64,000 nt of DNA from Campanula takesimana (lineage: Eukaryota > Streptophyta > Magnoliopsida > Asterales > Campanulaceae): the NCBI GenBank assembly GCA_026119855.1, contig JAOWBW010000364.1:310001-374000 (forward strand), in the 5' to 3' direction. Of the stretch, positions 1 through 13,080 are shown piece after piece. Position 1 is the first letter of the stretch. The number at the start of each line of letters is the position of its first letter. Made by a program: the position numbers and the translations under genes. The notes beneath the pieces are model-generated. The model worked only from the letters and a program-made list of their open reading frames with translations, searched no databases and was not told the DNA's origin.

Positions 1-1061
1 CCCATATACTCATCGGATTCCATCGCGCTTGTGAATCCTACATGTATCGGGATTAAACTAAATTAATGTAGTAAAGCATACATGCGGGGACGGATTTTTA
101 TTTTCGTCCAAAATAACCACTTTTGGGGACGGATTTTTATTGCGTCCATTTCAACAAGTTGGCATGTATGATTTGAAGACATTAGTTTAGGGAAATCTCG
201 GTACATGGAAACCGACTTGAGTCACGGAGTGTTAGACCCTAACTAGAATTTGTGTGGTTTGTGCTCGGCTTGAATATGAGGCTCAAAGGTCACCCCCGGC
301 ATGTAGTCTTGAACTACGCCACGGGCTGAGGTTTACCGCTTCGAAAGAGCCAAGGTCTGGTGGAGCTTGAAACTTTCTAGGATGGGCCTCGACGGGTTTG
401 GGGTTGGACTTGTGCGACTCGATAGTGAGCAGTTCATAGGAATATGTGCATGTAGTGTGAGGTCTAACAAGTGACAAAAAAAAAAAAAATTATTTTATTT
501 TTTTTTTGAAAAGAAAGAAAAACACACAAAACACATAAGCACATAAAATTACAACTCCCGAATCACCCGTGTGACCGGTAAATAAAACACAAAATTAAAA
601 CAGTCCGAGGGTTCAATTCTGTTCTGATGCAGGCAACTGTGCCCACACCTCACTGTTCTGCTCAGTCACTGAAACCTGTTTCTGTTCTGGAAACCAACCC
701 AGAAGCGTGCGCCTCTGAGTTCTGATGTGGGCCGCGCGCGCATGGCGAAATGCGTATGGGAGGCGCGCGCTTCTGGGTCACACCTGTCAGAATGTCAGAC
801 TTTGGACTCAGGGGATTGCCCTGGTCCCATGTTCATATTGTAACCCCTGCAGAAGTGATTAGTGCAGAATAACAGAAGAAGAGGATGAAGAATATGAAGA
901 AGTGGGCGATTCTGGTTCTTGATGCGGGATGCGCGCGCCTTAGGCTTAAAAGGCCAGATGCGCGCGCCTCCCCCATCAGGAAACAGAATGCCCAGAAAAG
1001 ATGTAGATTTTGATCAGAATGCAAGTTTAACCCTCAAATAAATCCCCAGCAGAGTCGCCAC
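1..1061 (-). mobile_element. Element F: 5' internal region of an Ogre/Tat-type retrotransposon (partial)
   Basis: This is non-coding DNA just inside the 5' LTR of an element running leftward out of the window. The PBS lies at 1043-1060. I see no convincing ORF, which fits the long 5' leader of Tat-clade elements. It holds a 38-39 bp direct repeat at about 85-160, a mixed A/T tract near 476-510, and GC-rich modules with GCGCGC cores at about 705-780 and 925-972. The same type of module occurs in this family's LTRs. Gag and pol would lie beyond position 1. Confidence 0.75.
1043..1060 (-). other. Primer binding site of element F (tRNA-Arg type)
   Basis: The minus strand reads TGGCGACTCTGCTGGGGA, which is one mismatch from the complement of the 3' end of plant tRNA-Arg(ACG) including CCA. 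It lies one base inside the LTR edge at 1062. An Arg PBS is typical of Ogre/Tat elements. The tRNA match is from memory of the tRNA sequence. Confidence 0.85.
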
Positions 1062-2021
1062 TGTAGATACCCCGGGGGGAACCACGGCCTTAGGCTAGAG
1101 CGCGCGGAGTGATCCTAGGGTGTCTAACTTGTTTTTAGAGTCGCCACCTATGTTTTGAGGAACATAAGAAAAACCAATAGATTGTAGCCTAAGTTTGATT
1201 ACGAAAACAGAGATTTTTTGTTTTGAGGTTCGGGGGTTAGATTACGAGATGGGAAGTACCGAAACACCCATCTCGCCCAACTAAAGTTGGTCTTGCTTGA
1301 TCAAAATCTACATGAATGAAAATGTTCTTCTTCTTCTTCTTTAAGTCGTGAAAAGGGGGATTTAAAATAGAGTTTGGAATGTAGGAGATAACTCCTTAAC
1401 CAACCTCAATGAGATGAGGTGATCATTAGAGTCATGTCCCAAAATGATTTGGGTGATTGCACATTTGACTAAAGTAACAAAGAGAGAGGAGATGAAGTAG
1501 AAAAGAAGGGAAAAGATGGACTTTTACCTACAATTTGAAGAACTTCAAATGTTGCTTAATGAGATACTTGGAGAACCTTTTGAAAGTGATTTTTTTTGTC
1601 TCTTTTTCGATCCTTGAAAATGGAGGTAAAGAGAGGTTTTTATAGGTGAAAGAGGGGTGTTTTTGGTGCCAAAACTCAGTCACCAAGAAATCCTTCCCGG
1701 GCAAAATCCTGTAAATTGAGCAAGGGAGGGAATCCTGGCCAGAAATCTGTAACTGATGCCCAGAGGCGCGCGCTTCCTGCTTTGGGGTCGGGAGGCGCGC
1801 GCGCCTGGCTCCTAGTGTCGGAGGCGCGCGACTTAGAGAAGGCAATTTTGACAGAATGGACTAGAAAGTCAGCCCTGTCATTCAGTTTAGTCCCTGGACT
1901 TAACGAAGTCAGTCAGGAACTTAACGGAAGTGACAGAAACTAACGAGAAACACTTAGAATGGGGAGAAACACAAAATCAAATGTGCAATCGGGGTGAGCG
2001 GTCCAAGGCGGGGTGTCTGCA
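1062..2021 (-). mobile_element. Element F: 5' LTR (about 960 bp)
   Basis: On the plus strand the LTR begins TGTAGATACC and ends GGTGTCTGCA. It is the same family as the LTRs at 25791-26830 and 28528-29543. On the minus strand a TATA box (CTATAAAAACC) lies near 1633-1646. Three GCGCGC-type modules lie at about 1764-1835, upstream of that TATA box. The right flank passes directly into E LTR sequence. The matching E copy near 7250 shows that F is inserted inside E's LTR, with 2022-2026 as the likely TSD. Confidence 0.85.
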
Positions 2022-4124
2022 CGTACAAGATTTTATAATCTTATATTCAATTCTTAATCCAATTATTTAGATGTTCAACTCATGTACAAGATTTTATTGT
2101 ATTATACTTCAAGTTACTGTCTCAACTTAAGACATTCAAGACATATACAAGATTTTATCATCTTATATCCAAGTTCTCAATCCATTTCTTTGGATGGTTA
2201 AACATGTACAAGAGTTAATTATCTTATACTTCAAGTTATAACTACAATATTTGGCATTCAAGCATGTATAAGAGTTATACATTTACTCTTACAAAATCCT
2301 AATCCTATTCTTAGGACATTCAAGCTCAAGACATTAATTGGTGCCCCTAAGGTACACAAACATTAACTTCAAGATACATAAAAGAGTTACTACTCTTATA
2401 CTCAAGTTATCATTTAATTATGATTCAAGTCCATATTTCATTTGTTCACAAAGGGACTATTTTTCAGTACTAGAGTGTTCTACAACACTCATCTAGGCTA
2501 TCTAGGGTAGTACCCTAAAGCTAGACCAAGAATACTTCGAGTTAAAATTAAGTAAATGAGCTATACCACTCATACTTACAAGTTCATAATCCCCTACATA
2601 GGATATTCGATCTCAAGATACTAATTTGGTGCCCTCAAGGTGCACAAACATTAGTTTCAAGACAAGCATAACACATAAGTGCTTGTTCATAGCACTTTCA
2701 ATATATAAAGAAGAGTTCTTCCTTTTATACTCAAGTTCTCATTTTAATTTAATGAGTAATCATGTTCAAGACTCACTTATGATACCCCTAAGCTGTCACA
2801 ACACTTGCTAGGACATCTTATCTTAAGGCTATATGCCTTAGGAGGGATAAGCTTTCAATTTAATTTAGATTTAAAACACTATGGTTGAAACAGGGGACCG
2901 GGCGGGCGCCCAAGGAGGACCGGGCGGGCCCTCATCCAAGGATTTTTAAAACCAAAACTTCTGGCCAAATGGCGGCCGCTTGGTCACTAAGTGGGCGGGC
3001 GCCTGGTCAAAATTTCCAGCAAACTCAATTTCTTTCCTAGGCTTAGAATTCTCCGTCCCCAAGCGTAGGAGTAACTTTTACTCACAATGTGACATTACCC
3101 AGGACATATAATAAGCTTAAATCACTTATTTCAATTATACTTTCTTATTTCAACAGAGACTTTTATACTTACAAATTCTCCGTCCCAAGTGTAGGAGTAT
3201 AAACCCACTAACACTTTCTAACATTCAAGAGTGCATTTTAACATGTTCAGAACACTTCTATAGGGACACTTTATTAATTTATCACCGTCCCACAAATAAT
3301 AGAATAATTCTTTTTTATTCCATTTAAATATTTCACCATCCCAAAAGTATAAGTATAATTTTCTAATATACTAATATAATCATTTAGGGATATTTCCATT
3401 CATTTCCCCGTACCACAAATAATGATACAATTTTTCTAATAATATTTAAATCAAGTTACTATTTTACCGTCTCACAAATAGGAGTATAATTTTTCAATAC
3501 TTTTTCAAGTTTCTTCCCAGGGGCAAGAGCATTCATTCTTATTTATCATACGAATACTCCCTTCGTCCCAATTTTACAAGTATCACGAAAATTGCTCAAA
3601 AGACAATTTTAACAAGAACAAGTATCGGGAATAACATATATGCATGTTATTACAAGTAAGGGGGAGTCAATAGCTTACCTAGTCCGAAATCAAGTTAACC
3701 CAAATTAATTTCTGATCGGCCTGGAACGCTCTATTCAACGCCACGAATATTTATCCGGGACCAGAATCACGAACGGAGGGATAATTAAGCTCGAGGAGTC
3801 GAGAATAGGAAGAATCCTAACTTAGCTTTTAAGAACCAGAGAGAGTACGAGAAAGTTTGAGAATAATTTGCCTTTCTCAGGCAAACAACATGAAGATATA
3901 CTTCAACTATCCAAGAATTGCAACTAGGCCCCTCAAGTTCTAACTTTGACAAAAAGGCCCCTAAACTTTCAATTTTGACATTTAACCACCTTAATTTTCT
4001 AAAGTAGTTAAATAATTAACTAAAATAAAATAGCATATAAATATGCTAGTCAAGAATTTAACAAGCAAGTCAAAAATTTAACAAATAAGTCAAATATTTA
4101 ACGAGATTAAGGATGGTTGTTACA
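2022..4124 (-). mobile_element. Element E: 3' LTR, fragment left after F insertion
   Basis: This stretch is a near copy of about 7253-8031 joined to 15779-17153, so it is one half of an LTR pair. The first ~1.8 kb of the LTR is displaced beyond element F, outside the window. The end at 4124 reads GTTACA and is followed by a purine-rich tract on the minus strand. It still carries the uninterrupted site (2741-2761) into which D inserted in the other LTR. Modules of the type GGGCGGGCGCYTGG lie at about 2897-3008. No gene is visible. Confidence 0.8.
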
Positions 4125-5470
4125 TCCTCCCCATCTTAAAGAAAATTCGTCCTCGAATTTTACTGATCAAGATTATAACATATATAATAGAACTCAAGAG
4201 CATCAAGGATATACACATATACTAACAAATATTCCATGCAATCCAGATGTATCAATTATAACATCGAAACACATAAAGTCAAGCAGACTCGATTAGTCAA
4301 TCCACTATATTGGTGAAACTTGACATATCCACTAAAAATAATAGAACTGGTCATATCCTCCAGATCACTGTAATACTAGTCAAATCCACTAGGCAATCTC
4401 AAATACTGAAGTCGTGGTCATCCATCATTTCAATATTTAAAAATTGACTTCACGTTTATCAATCCATCGAAAAGGTGTAGCTCTCGGTGTCAAATAATTA
4501 ACGATAGAGCTGCCTTCGAAATTCATTAATGAATCTCTAACAATATCAAGAAAATCTCAAGAACACACGTACCTTGGTTGTTTCCACTTATAGGTCAACA
4601 AAGATAGTTACTTCAGGCATCCACTTCAAAATAGATATATCCTTTATCAAGAAATTTCTCAAGTTGAATCTTCAACTCTTTTAACTCAATCGAGGTCAAG
4701 AACATTAATCCAGATGTCAGCACTGTATTCGCACTGTAACAACTCAAGATATTCCAAGTTTCTCATCAAGTAACATGTATTACTCAGTAGAAATTATAGC
4801 TGAGATCTCATCAAGAATGGATACATCCATCTAGTTTGGTGTAGAAATTCCACTGTCAATCACGTAGGTTGAATACCCAGTATAATCTCGATAACACTGT
4901 TCGAACTTTCAATGCAGAACATGAATATTATACATAATTATATCATGCTCATAAAAATAGTCAAGCATACTAGCATGGAACTATTCACCATCTATTGTGG
5001 CAAACAAGAATGGCATAACATATAGAAAGCCAAATCATAACACGTAAGAGCCAAGCCATAACACGTATCACATCAATGTCCCATCTAGGTAACATGACCA
5101 AGTTAACATAGAACGTATAGGGTGTTATCACCCACACTTCTATCAAGCTCTTATACATAACGATATCAAGCATGTAGTCTCTTACTAGAGAATACACTTC
5201 TACGTAATTCACGAGATAAGGACAAGCATGCATATATAGCACGAAACAATGTCCACTAGACAAGATAGATACGCCTAAGTCTTTAAAGACTCGCGCTCTC
5301 GATTCTTAAACCATCTAATCCAATTGGATCAACACTATCAACACAGTCCTATGCCTGGTATAACAACAAGTAACGAAGCACTCGGCGTCGAAAACACACC
5401 CAAGACTAACCCAACCTAGGCCATAGACCCTATCCAGGCTTAGAGCTAAACCATAGCTCTGATACCAAAC
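4125..5470 (-). mobile_element. Element E: 1.35 kb internal region, non-coding (LARD-like)
   Basis: This is the whole internal region between the two E LTRs. The ORFs in it are short and resemble no retroelement protein. The right edge has a PBS (5456-5467). The left edge has a purine-rich tract, AAGATGGGGAGGA on the minus strand, preceded by the 14-base string CGAATTTTCTTTAA also seen at the same place in Tekay element D. I infer a non-autonomous derivative that could be mobilised by a Tekay-type element. Long LTRs around a short non-coding core match the LARD class. Confidence 0.75.
5456..5467 (-). other. Primer binding site of element E (initiator-Met tRNA)
   Basis: The minus strand reads TGGTATCAGAGC, complementary to the 3' end of plant initiator-Met tRNA. 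It lies three bases inside the LTR that starts at 5471. The same twelve bases serve as PBS in D, G and H. Confidence 0.88.
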
Positions 5471-8031
5471 TGACACGCCCCAAGTCCTGGGATCCCCTAA
5501 TAGAACCTCGAACCTGGTGCGCGTAACTAACAAGAAACAAGAAACTAACGGGAAACAGGAACAATACATGTTAGAAACAAACTGACATGATATATATACT
5601 CAAGAGTAAGGAGCTAACATAGCTCACAACGAGTTCTAGACCAAGAAAGTTTAAAACCAAACATGGTTACATACAGCGGAAGACATGCCTAGCACATAAT
5701 CTGGCATCAAGAGATGTCTAGAGACAACAAGTACTACACAAGTCTACCCCCAAACAAGCCCTAAGCTATTAACATGCAACTACATGACATGTTATCATGC
5801 AATTCAAGTAGATACTCAAGTAATCATATATCAAGTATCATCAAGTAACAAGTATAGGAGAGGCTAAGCCAACTCAACAAGTAATCAAGCTCAAGATATG
5901 ATCAGGTAACAAGTAGTCAAGTAGTGTGAGAGGCTAGACCAAATCACCAAGATGCACATAGGCCTATCACGTATCTTTACCTGAATCCTTCCTTATTCCT
6001 CCCAAGAATACCATTGTTGTCGATGCTTTTATAGTTGAGGACAACCACGATCAAGATCAAGAGACTGCTATGCAGTATATAAGAAGACCCGGTAACCAGT
6101 GTCATTCCCAAGAACAAGATTCACGAGGTGTTCACGAGTTAGCATTCACTTATATCAGGCGTATTGCTCCAATATTGGATGCTAAGCCCTTACTATGGCT
6201 GGTAGTAAGGGAAAAACAGACCGAATGCATAGACCCACGATTATCACTTATGCCCCAGCCCTCGCAATAAGGGTGAACCTATACACCCCTCTGAACCAAA
6301 TAAGCCAGCTGGACTCACACGAGAATGCACAAGTAGATATTTACTTGAACTACGAGAATAGAACTAAGTCCCATATTAGTGGACCAGTCTTTATGCACCA
6401 TGTAATCATGTATCATGTGCTCACGAGAATATGCACCATGTAATCATATATCATGTGCTCACGAGAATATGCACCATGTAATCATGTATCATGTGCTCAC
6501 GAGAATACAAGTACACGTACGCAATCATTGCGAACACAAATCAATCTAACAATGGCACGTAGAGTGTCCATATAACACGGTCAATCCAAGTTAGAGTCTA
6601 TTAATAACAGACCTCAAACAAGTAGTAGGGTATATCATTCTATATCACTTTGTCACATGCCAAGTTTGCACGTACATATTCATATCACATTTAACACATT
6701 AAAGTGTCTATCATGATACCCTTACTATCACATAGAGCCCAATACCTTAGACTCTAAATACGTAGTAGAATAGGTCACATCATACCTAGTCACAGTCATA
6801 TCTCACGTATATGTATCGTTAGTAATCGAATACATTTTCCAACACATATTGTGTTCTGTAGTTATTCTTATTAACTTACATCGTAGTATTCACGATTATA
6901 TGAATTATTTTCATATTACACTAGTCCCTATTTTTTTTTAGGAACCCATTTCAATTCAAGATATCTTCTTTATTCTTTATATACTTCATTGAGTATATAC
7001 ACTATTAAAACCAATCACTAGCCCTTTAGTGCTTATTCGTAGCACTTCCAATATACACGAATCAAATTCAAATGTATAGTAGAGTTAATTATTCTCTATC
7101 TAATCCCATAAACCAACTCTTTCGGTTATTCATACCATGTATCAAGTAATCAAGAAGCCACATTCTATCAAGTAACTATATGCAAGATTTGCATATACAC
7201 ATCAAGGATCTTTCAAGTTATTTACCATACACATATATTGATGTCAAGGCATGTACAAGATTTTATAATCTTATATTCAAGTCTTAATCCAATTATTTAG
7301 ATGTTCAAGTCATGTACAAGATTTTATTGTCTTATACTTCAAGTTACTGTCTCAACTTAAGACATTCAAGACATATACAAGATTTTATAATCTTATATCC
7401 AAGTTCTCAATCCATTTCTTTGGATGGTTATTTAGATGTTCAAGTCATGTACAAGATTTTATTGTCTTATACTTCAAGTTACTGTCTCAACTCAAGTTAT
7501 TGTCTTATACTTCAAGTTATAACTACAATATTTGGCATTCAAGCATGTATAAGAGTTATACATTTACTCTTACAAAATCCTAATCCTATTCTTAGGACAT
7601 TCAAGCTCAAGACATTAATTGGTACCCCTAAGGTACACAAACATTAACTTCAAGATACATAAAAGAGTTACTACTCTTATACTCAAGTTATCATTTAATT
7701 ATGATTCAAGTCCATATTTCATTTGTTCACAAAGGGACTATTTTTCAGTACTAGAGTGTTCTACAACACTCATCTAGGCTATCTAGGGTAGTACCCTAAA
7801 CCTAGACCAAGAATACTTCGAGTTCAAATTAAGTAAATGAGCTATACCACTCATACTTACAAGTTCATAATCCCCTACATAGGATATTCGAGTTCAAGAC
7901 ACTAATTTGGTGCCCTCAAGGTGCACAAACATTAGTTCCAAGACAAGCATAACACATAAGTGCTTGTTCATAGCACTTTCAATATATAAAGAAGAGTTCT
8001 TCCTTTTATACTCAAGTTCTCATTTTAATTT
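5471..8031 (-). mobile_element. Element E: 5' LTR, part 1 (interrupted by D)
   Basis: The LTR starts with TGACACGCCCC immediately after the PBS and resumes at 15774 beyond element D. Without D it is about 3.94 kb. AT-rich short repeats built on catgtacaag and ttatacttcaag fill about 7250-7520. This copy holds a local duplication there that the left LTR (2030-2260) lacks. The last five bases (8027-8031, aattt) are the TSD of D. No gene is visible. Confidence 0.82.
6395..6508. repeat. Three tandem copies of a 38 bp unit inside E LTR
   Basis: Units begin at 6395, 6433 and 6471, each starting gcaccatgtaatcat and containing catgtgctcacgagaa. They are nearly identical, so the expansion is recent. 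No coding content. Confidence 0.85.
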
Positions 8032-10164
8032 TGTCGCGACCCCGGACCCCGCGGGCCCGAGACCGCGATCTGGACGTCGACACTAAAACCAAAACTGAGA
8101 AATACTGAAGTTAAAAATTCCATTTGATTCCAAAAGGTGATAATCCAAAGTTTTACAAAACCAAGTTTGATAAAAACCAAATACAACTATCATAAACTTC
8201 CACAAGTTTATGCCCAACCAAATATAAATATACAATTCTTAGTGACGTCATTGTTTGGTACAACTATCCCAAAATGGTTACACATTTACATAATGTAAAC
8301 CAACCTATATCAACCTTCCCCAAAAGAATGTATCCACACTCGACGTCCTCTTTCTCGTGATCAGCGAGACTAATCCTTAGCACCTGGGGGGGGGGTTAAG
8401 GAAAAACAAAGATAAAAGAAAATGGGGTGAGATAAATCTCAATAAGTTACTAATGCAACTACGTGACATGCTATGATGCAATAAGCAATAAGCAATAATA
8501 AATATCACATAGCACATAGCATTTATCACATAACAGATAGCAGCGGAAATAAACACATAACAAAGGATATAGCCAAGGTTTTCCAAACCGGAACATCCAA
8601 ATAAAGGATCGCTGCGCAGCTTCAATAATCAACAAATCATCATCTTCATACTAGCATGAAAGCCGAAGAGAAAACCCCGGTACCGGAACCAATAACCATA
8701 AAAGTGTCACAAAGGACAAGGACCATGACACAAAGTCACGCCCGGTAGCTAGATACATTCACAGAGGAACGCTAACTTATCCTTTCCAAGGCCAATCTGG
8801 AAAAGGGGTAAAGAAGGGGGCAAAACAATGGTCAACATTATAATGGACTTGGCTTTGCCATTATAATCTTTTCCATCGCCCGATGCAACAAATATGCTAG
8901 CTGGGCTTCCAATTAAATGCTAAGTAATAATAATTTAGCATGAATGAACAACTTAAGGTTCCAAAGTAGGGAACCAATCCAATTAAATCACCACAAAGGT
9001 AAACCAATATAAACAGCACATCAAAGATGCCCAACATTACCAAAACGGTACTTAAATAAATTTCACATCATATTTATTCACAAAAGAATCAAATCCACAC
9101 AATAATGTGTTCCACGGTGTTATCTTAAGTTAATTAGAAGGAATAAACCTAAACTAGTTAAGCCATTAGCTTTAAACCAAGCAAAAAGGTCAAATTCCTG
9201 GAACAGGGGGCGGGCGGGCGCCTGGGCATAGGCAGGCGGGCGCTTGAATTAACAGAAGGTCAGGCGCTAGAAAAAGTGGGAGTAGGCGGGCCCCTGGGTA
9301 AGGGCAAGCGGGCGCCTGGTCTACGGGCTGGGAAGAATTCCCAGCTGGGTTCTTCAAATCTCCTTACCATTTTCATACCATTTTCATAACACACAAAATC
9401 AACACTCCCAACAAGATTCCTAAGGTACCTAAACATCATTTAACCAAAAAGGGGACCTTAACAACACCCTTTATCAACCAAAATCAAGACCAAATTCCCA
9501 CATTCAAGATTTCACCATTTTTAACCAAAAACTCAAATAAATTCCAAACAAATTCAAAACCCAACCAAACTTCAAATATAACACATTAAGCATTGTCTAA
9601 ACATGATATGAACATTTTAGCATCAAAATGGGGGAAAAGTAACTTACTTGAATTTTCTCAAGGTTGATGGATTTCAAATATTTTTGATTCTACGCGATCC
9701 TATCGACGATCTAAACAATGTTCAAGTTTTAAGAAATGAGAAATAACTAGAAGAAGATGAAGAAAAAGAAGAGAGAAGGAAAGGGAAAGAAAACTTACCC
9801 ACAATTGCTAGAGAGAGAGGGAGATGGCTGGGAGGATGAAAGGGGGGGGGGGTGGAGTGTATGAGGGAGAAGGAGGTGAGGGAAGGAGTAGGGAGGGAGT
9901 AGGGAATGATTTAAAAGATTACACTTAGGCCCCCTCCACTACACTACTAACACAAATGCTACACTCCCTACTAACAATTAAGACCCAACAATATTACACT
10001 AGCACAAATGACTCTATTAAAATGCTAAACATAAATATTATAACACATAAATTGCACACATAAATATTTAAATAAATAATAATTCAAATAAATAAATAAG
10101 CAAATAATTAAATAAAAATCATTTAATTACTAATAAAGTAGAGCCTATATTTCGGGTCGTGACA
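8032..10164 (-). mobile_element. Element D: 3' LTR (2133 bp)
   Basis: It begins TGTCGCGACCCC and ends GGGTCGTGACA on the plus strand. Modules of the type GGGCGGGCGCCTGG lie at about 9208-9322. A long G run occurs near 8385 and another near 9841. Short ORFs in it (for example about 8377-8625) recur in the other LTR and are not genes. Confidence 0.92.
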
Positions 10165-10213
10165 TTCACTCCCCCTTAAAGAAAATTCGACCCGAATTTT
10201 AACGAGACTCACC
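10165..10213 (-). promoter_or_regulatory. Element D: polypurine tract and pol 3' end
   Basis: On the minus strand the bases before the 3' LTR read AAGGGGGAGTGAA. This is a typical polypurine tract, the primer for plus-strand synthesis in Ty3/gypsy elements. Confidence 0.8.
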
Positions 10214-10396
10214 TTAAATAGAAAGCCACGGAAATTTCCTCTCGATCTCATCTCGGAGCTCCCAAGTCGACTCCTCGATGTTATGATTCCTCCAAAGGAC
10301 TCTAACCAACGCAATGCTTTTGCTCCTCAACTCTTGGACTTTAGAATCTAGGATCCTAACCGGTCGTTCCTCATAAGTCATATCGGGCTCAATGAA
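10214..10396 (-). pseudogene. Element D: C-terminal chromodomain remnant of pol
   Basis: Read on the minus strand in a frame shifted from the pol ORF, this gives a chromodomain tail ending at a TAA at 10214-10216. It contains RILDSKVQELR and VLWRNHNIEESTWELRDE, diagnostic of Tekay/Del-type chromodomains. Chromodomains in this family guide integration towards particular chromatin. It is joined directly to the end of RNase H, out of frame, because the integrase is deleted. The preserved tail shows that the deletion was internal, not a truncation. Confidence 0.85.
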
Positions 10397-13080
10397 AAAT
10401 CCTCAAAATTCTTTTCCTTCAATTTACCCATTATCTTCACCAACTCGGGATCTTCTTTCTGAACTTCCTTTATCCTCTGAATTAGGGTCGGAGACACCCT
10501 AATATTCGCAAAAATAGCCCCATGTCTCGATTCACGAAGAGACCAATCTCGAACATCCTCAAGCATTTTCCATTCACGGACCATCATCGAAGCCACATAA
10601 GATTTTCTACTAATCGCATCGGCTATCACATTCGCCTTTCCCGGGTGATAAGAAATCGTGCAATCATAATCCTTCAACAATTCCATCCATCGGCGCTGTC
10701 GGTTGTTCAATTCCTTCTGAGAGAATAGGTACTTCAAACTCTTGTGATCGGTAAAAATTTCAAACCTCGCTCCATAAAGGTAGTGCTTCCATTTGTGCAA
10801 CGCAAATACTATCGCCGCGAACTCCATATCATGAGTCGGGTAATTCTGTTCACTAGGGGTCAACTTCCTCAAAGCATAGGCAATCACTTTCCCATTCTGC
10901 ATCAACACACAACCCAAACCCTCTTTCGAAGCATCACTGTAAATCACTAGGCCATCGCTCCTATTAGGCAAAGTCAAGATCGGTGCGGTAGTCAACCTCT
11001 TCTTCAATTCCTCGAAACTCTTGTCACATTTCTCGGTCCACACAAACGGAACATTCTTCCAGGTCAACTGAGTCATCGGAGTAGCAATCCTCGAAAACCC
11101 TTCAATAAATCTTCGGTAATACCCGGCTAAACCAAGAAAGCTTCTAATCTCTGTCACTGATTCGGGTCTCTTCCAATCCACTATAGCTTCAATCTTTGAA
11201 GGATCCACCGAAATACCGTCTTTCGAAATAACATGACCCAGAAATGACACCTTCTCGAGCCAAAATTCGCATTTACTGAACTTCGCAAATAATTTCTCCC
11301 TCGCAAGAACGGATAAAACTGTCCTCAAATGTTGTTCATGCTCCTCTCGAGATTTCGAATAAACAAGAATGTCGTCGATGAAGACCACCACGAACGAGTC
11401 AAGATAGGGATGGAAAATTCGGTTCATCAAATCCATAAACACGGCCGGCGCGTTAGTCAACCCAAACGGCATAACCAAGAACTCATAATGACCATAACGA
11501 GTGCGAAAGGCAGTCTTCGGAATATCCTCCAAATGAACCTTCAACTGATGGTACCCACTCCTCAAATCAAGCTTGGAAAACACAACGGACCCTTGAAGCT
11601 GATCAAATAAATCATCGATGTGCGGTAGAGGATACTTGTTTTTCACCGTAACCTGATTCAATTTCCGGTAATCGATGCACAATCTCAAGGAACCGTCTTT
11701 CTTCCGCACAAACAAAACCGGTGCTCCCCACGGGGAAACACTAGGGCGGATAAACCCTCGATCAAGCAACTCTTGCAACTGAACCTTTAACTCCTTCAAC
11801 TCTGCGGGAGCTAACCTATAAGGTGCTTTCGAAATTGGAGTCGTACCCGGCAAAAGGTCTATACAAAACTCAATATCACGATCGGGAGGCATATCATACT
11901 CGGTAGAGAAAACATCGGGAAATTCCCGAACTACCCGAACACTATCAAAACTAGGGGATTCCTTCCTAGTATCGAGAACACTAGCCAAATACCCCTCACA
12001 ACCACTATGCAATAATTTTCTCGCTTTCATATAAGAAATTAAGCGAACCTTTCTACTTAGAGGACTAGCCTCAAACACAAATTTAGGCACATCGGGAATA
12101 GAAAAAGTAACAGTTTTCTTACGGCAATCAACGGACGCATGAAACTTGCTCAACCAATCCATACCCAAAATGACATCAAAGTCTTGGATAGGAAGAACTA
12201 CCAAATCCGCACAAAGGACTCGACCACAAATACCCACATCACAAGCACGAAAGACTCGATCAGAAATCAAGCATTCTCCTATAGGGGTCGACACCTCTAG
12301 CACGTACGGTAAAGACTCGAATGCAGCATTTAACATGGAAGCAAATTGCACAAAAATGTATGAATGAGATGATCCTGGATCTACTAACGCTCGTGCCCTC
12401 ACATTAGACACAGAAACAATACCTCCAATAACAGAAGGATCATCGGTCGGTTGTTGTTGATTCATGGCATAAACCTTCCCTTGAACTTTGGGCTTCCCAG
12501 CGGCATCCCTTTTCTGACCCTGATTAATACCAACTCCTGACCCGGATGCTTGACCTCGGTACCTCGTGCACTCTCTCGCAAAGTGCCCCATTTCACCACA
12601 ATTGATACACTTGCCTTGCTTTTTCCAACACCTATCCTCCGAATGGCCTACCTTCTGACAAAAGGTACAAGGCTTCCTAATTTGGCTCCCTTGGTTCCCA
12701 GAAGTGGTACCCGGGTTCCTTGGGATCGGTTGCCCTCGGGACTGAGATTGTCCCCCAAAGTTACCTCGATTTTCGATCCTTGGTTGTGACTTGCTCTGCG
12801 CTCCTTGCTTACTCGGGTTGGCCACCTCGGTCTTCCTCTTATGTTCCCCAATATCTTGCTCTATCAAATAGGCTCGGTCCACCGCATCTTGGAATGTCAC
12901 AATCCGTTGAGCAATAAGTTGAGTACGGATGGAGGTCTTCAATCCCCGAATGAATCTCATAGCTTTTTGTTCCTCGGTCCTCACCAAATAGTCGCAATAC
13001 CGGGGAAATTCTATGAACTTAGCCGAGTATTGTGCTATAGACAACACACCTTGCTCCAAGTTGAGTAGCTCGATCTCCTT
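10378..13080 (-). pseudogene. Element D: gag C-terminus, protease, RT and RNase H
   Basis: A long open frame of about 890 codons encodes, in order: the end of the gag capsid; two zinc knuckles (CTFCQKVGHSEDRC and CINCGEMGHFAREC); an aspartic protease with a DPGSS active site; a reverse transcriptase with the FIDD form of the catalytic box; and RNase H starting VIYSDASKEGLG. The frame then ends abruptly shortly after RNase H, where integrase should follow. It is separated from the gag N-terminus by one in-frame TGA at about 13078-13080. Family members normally have a single gag-pol frame of about 1400-1600 codons. The missing piece includes the whole integrase catalytic core. Confidence 0.92.

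Noticed and set aside
5315..5569. 84-codon minus-strand ORF spanning E PBS and LTR edge
   Set aside because: It crosses the LTR boundary and PBS, has no domain, and is not expected to be coding.
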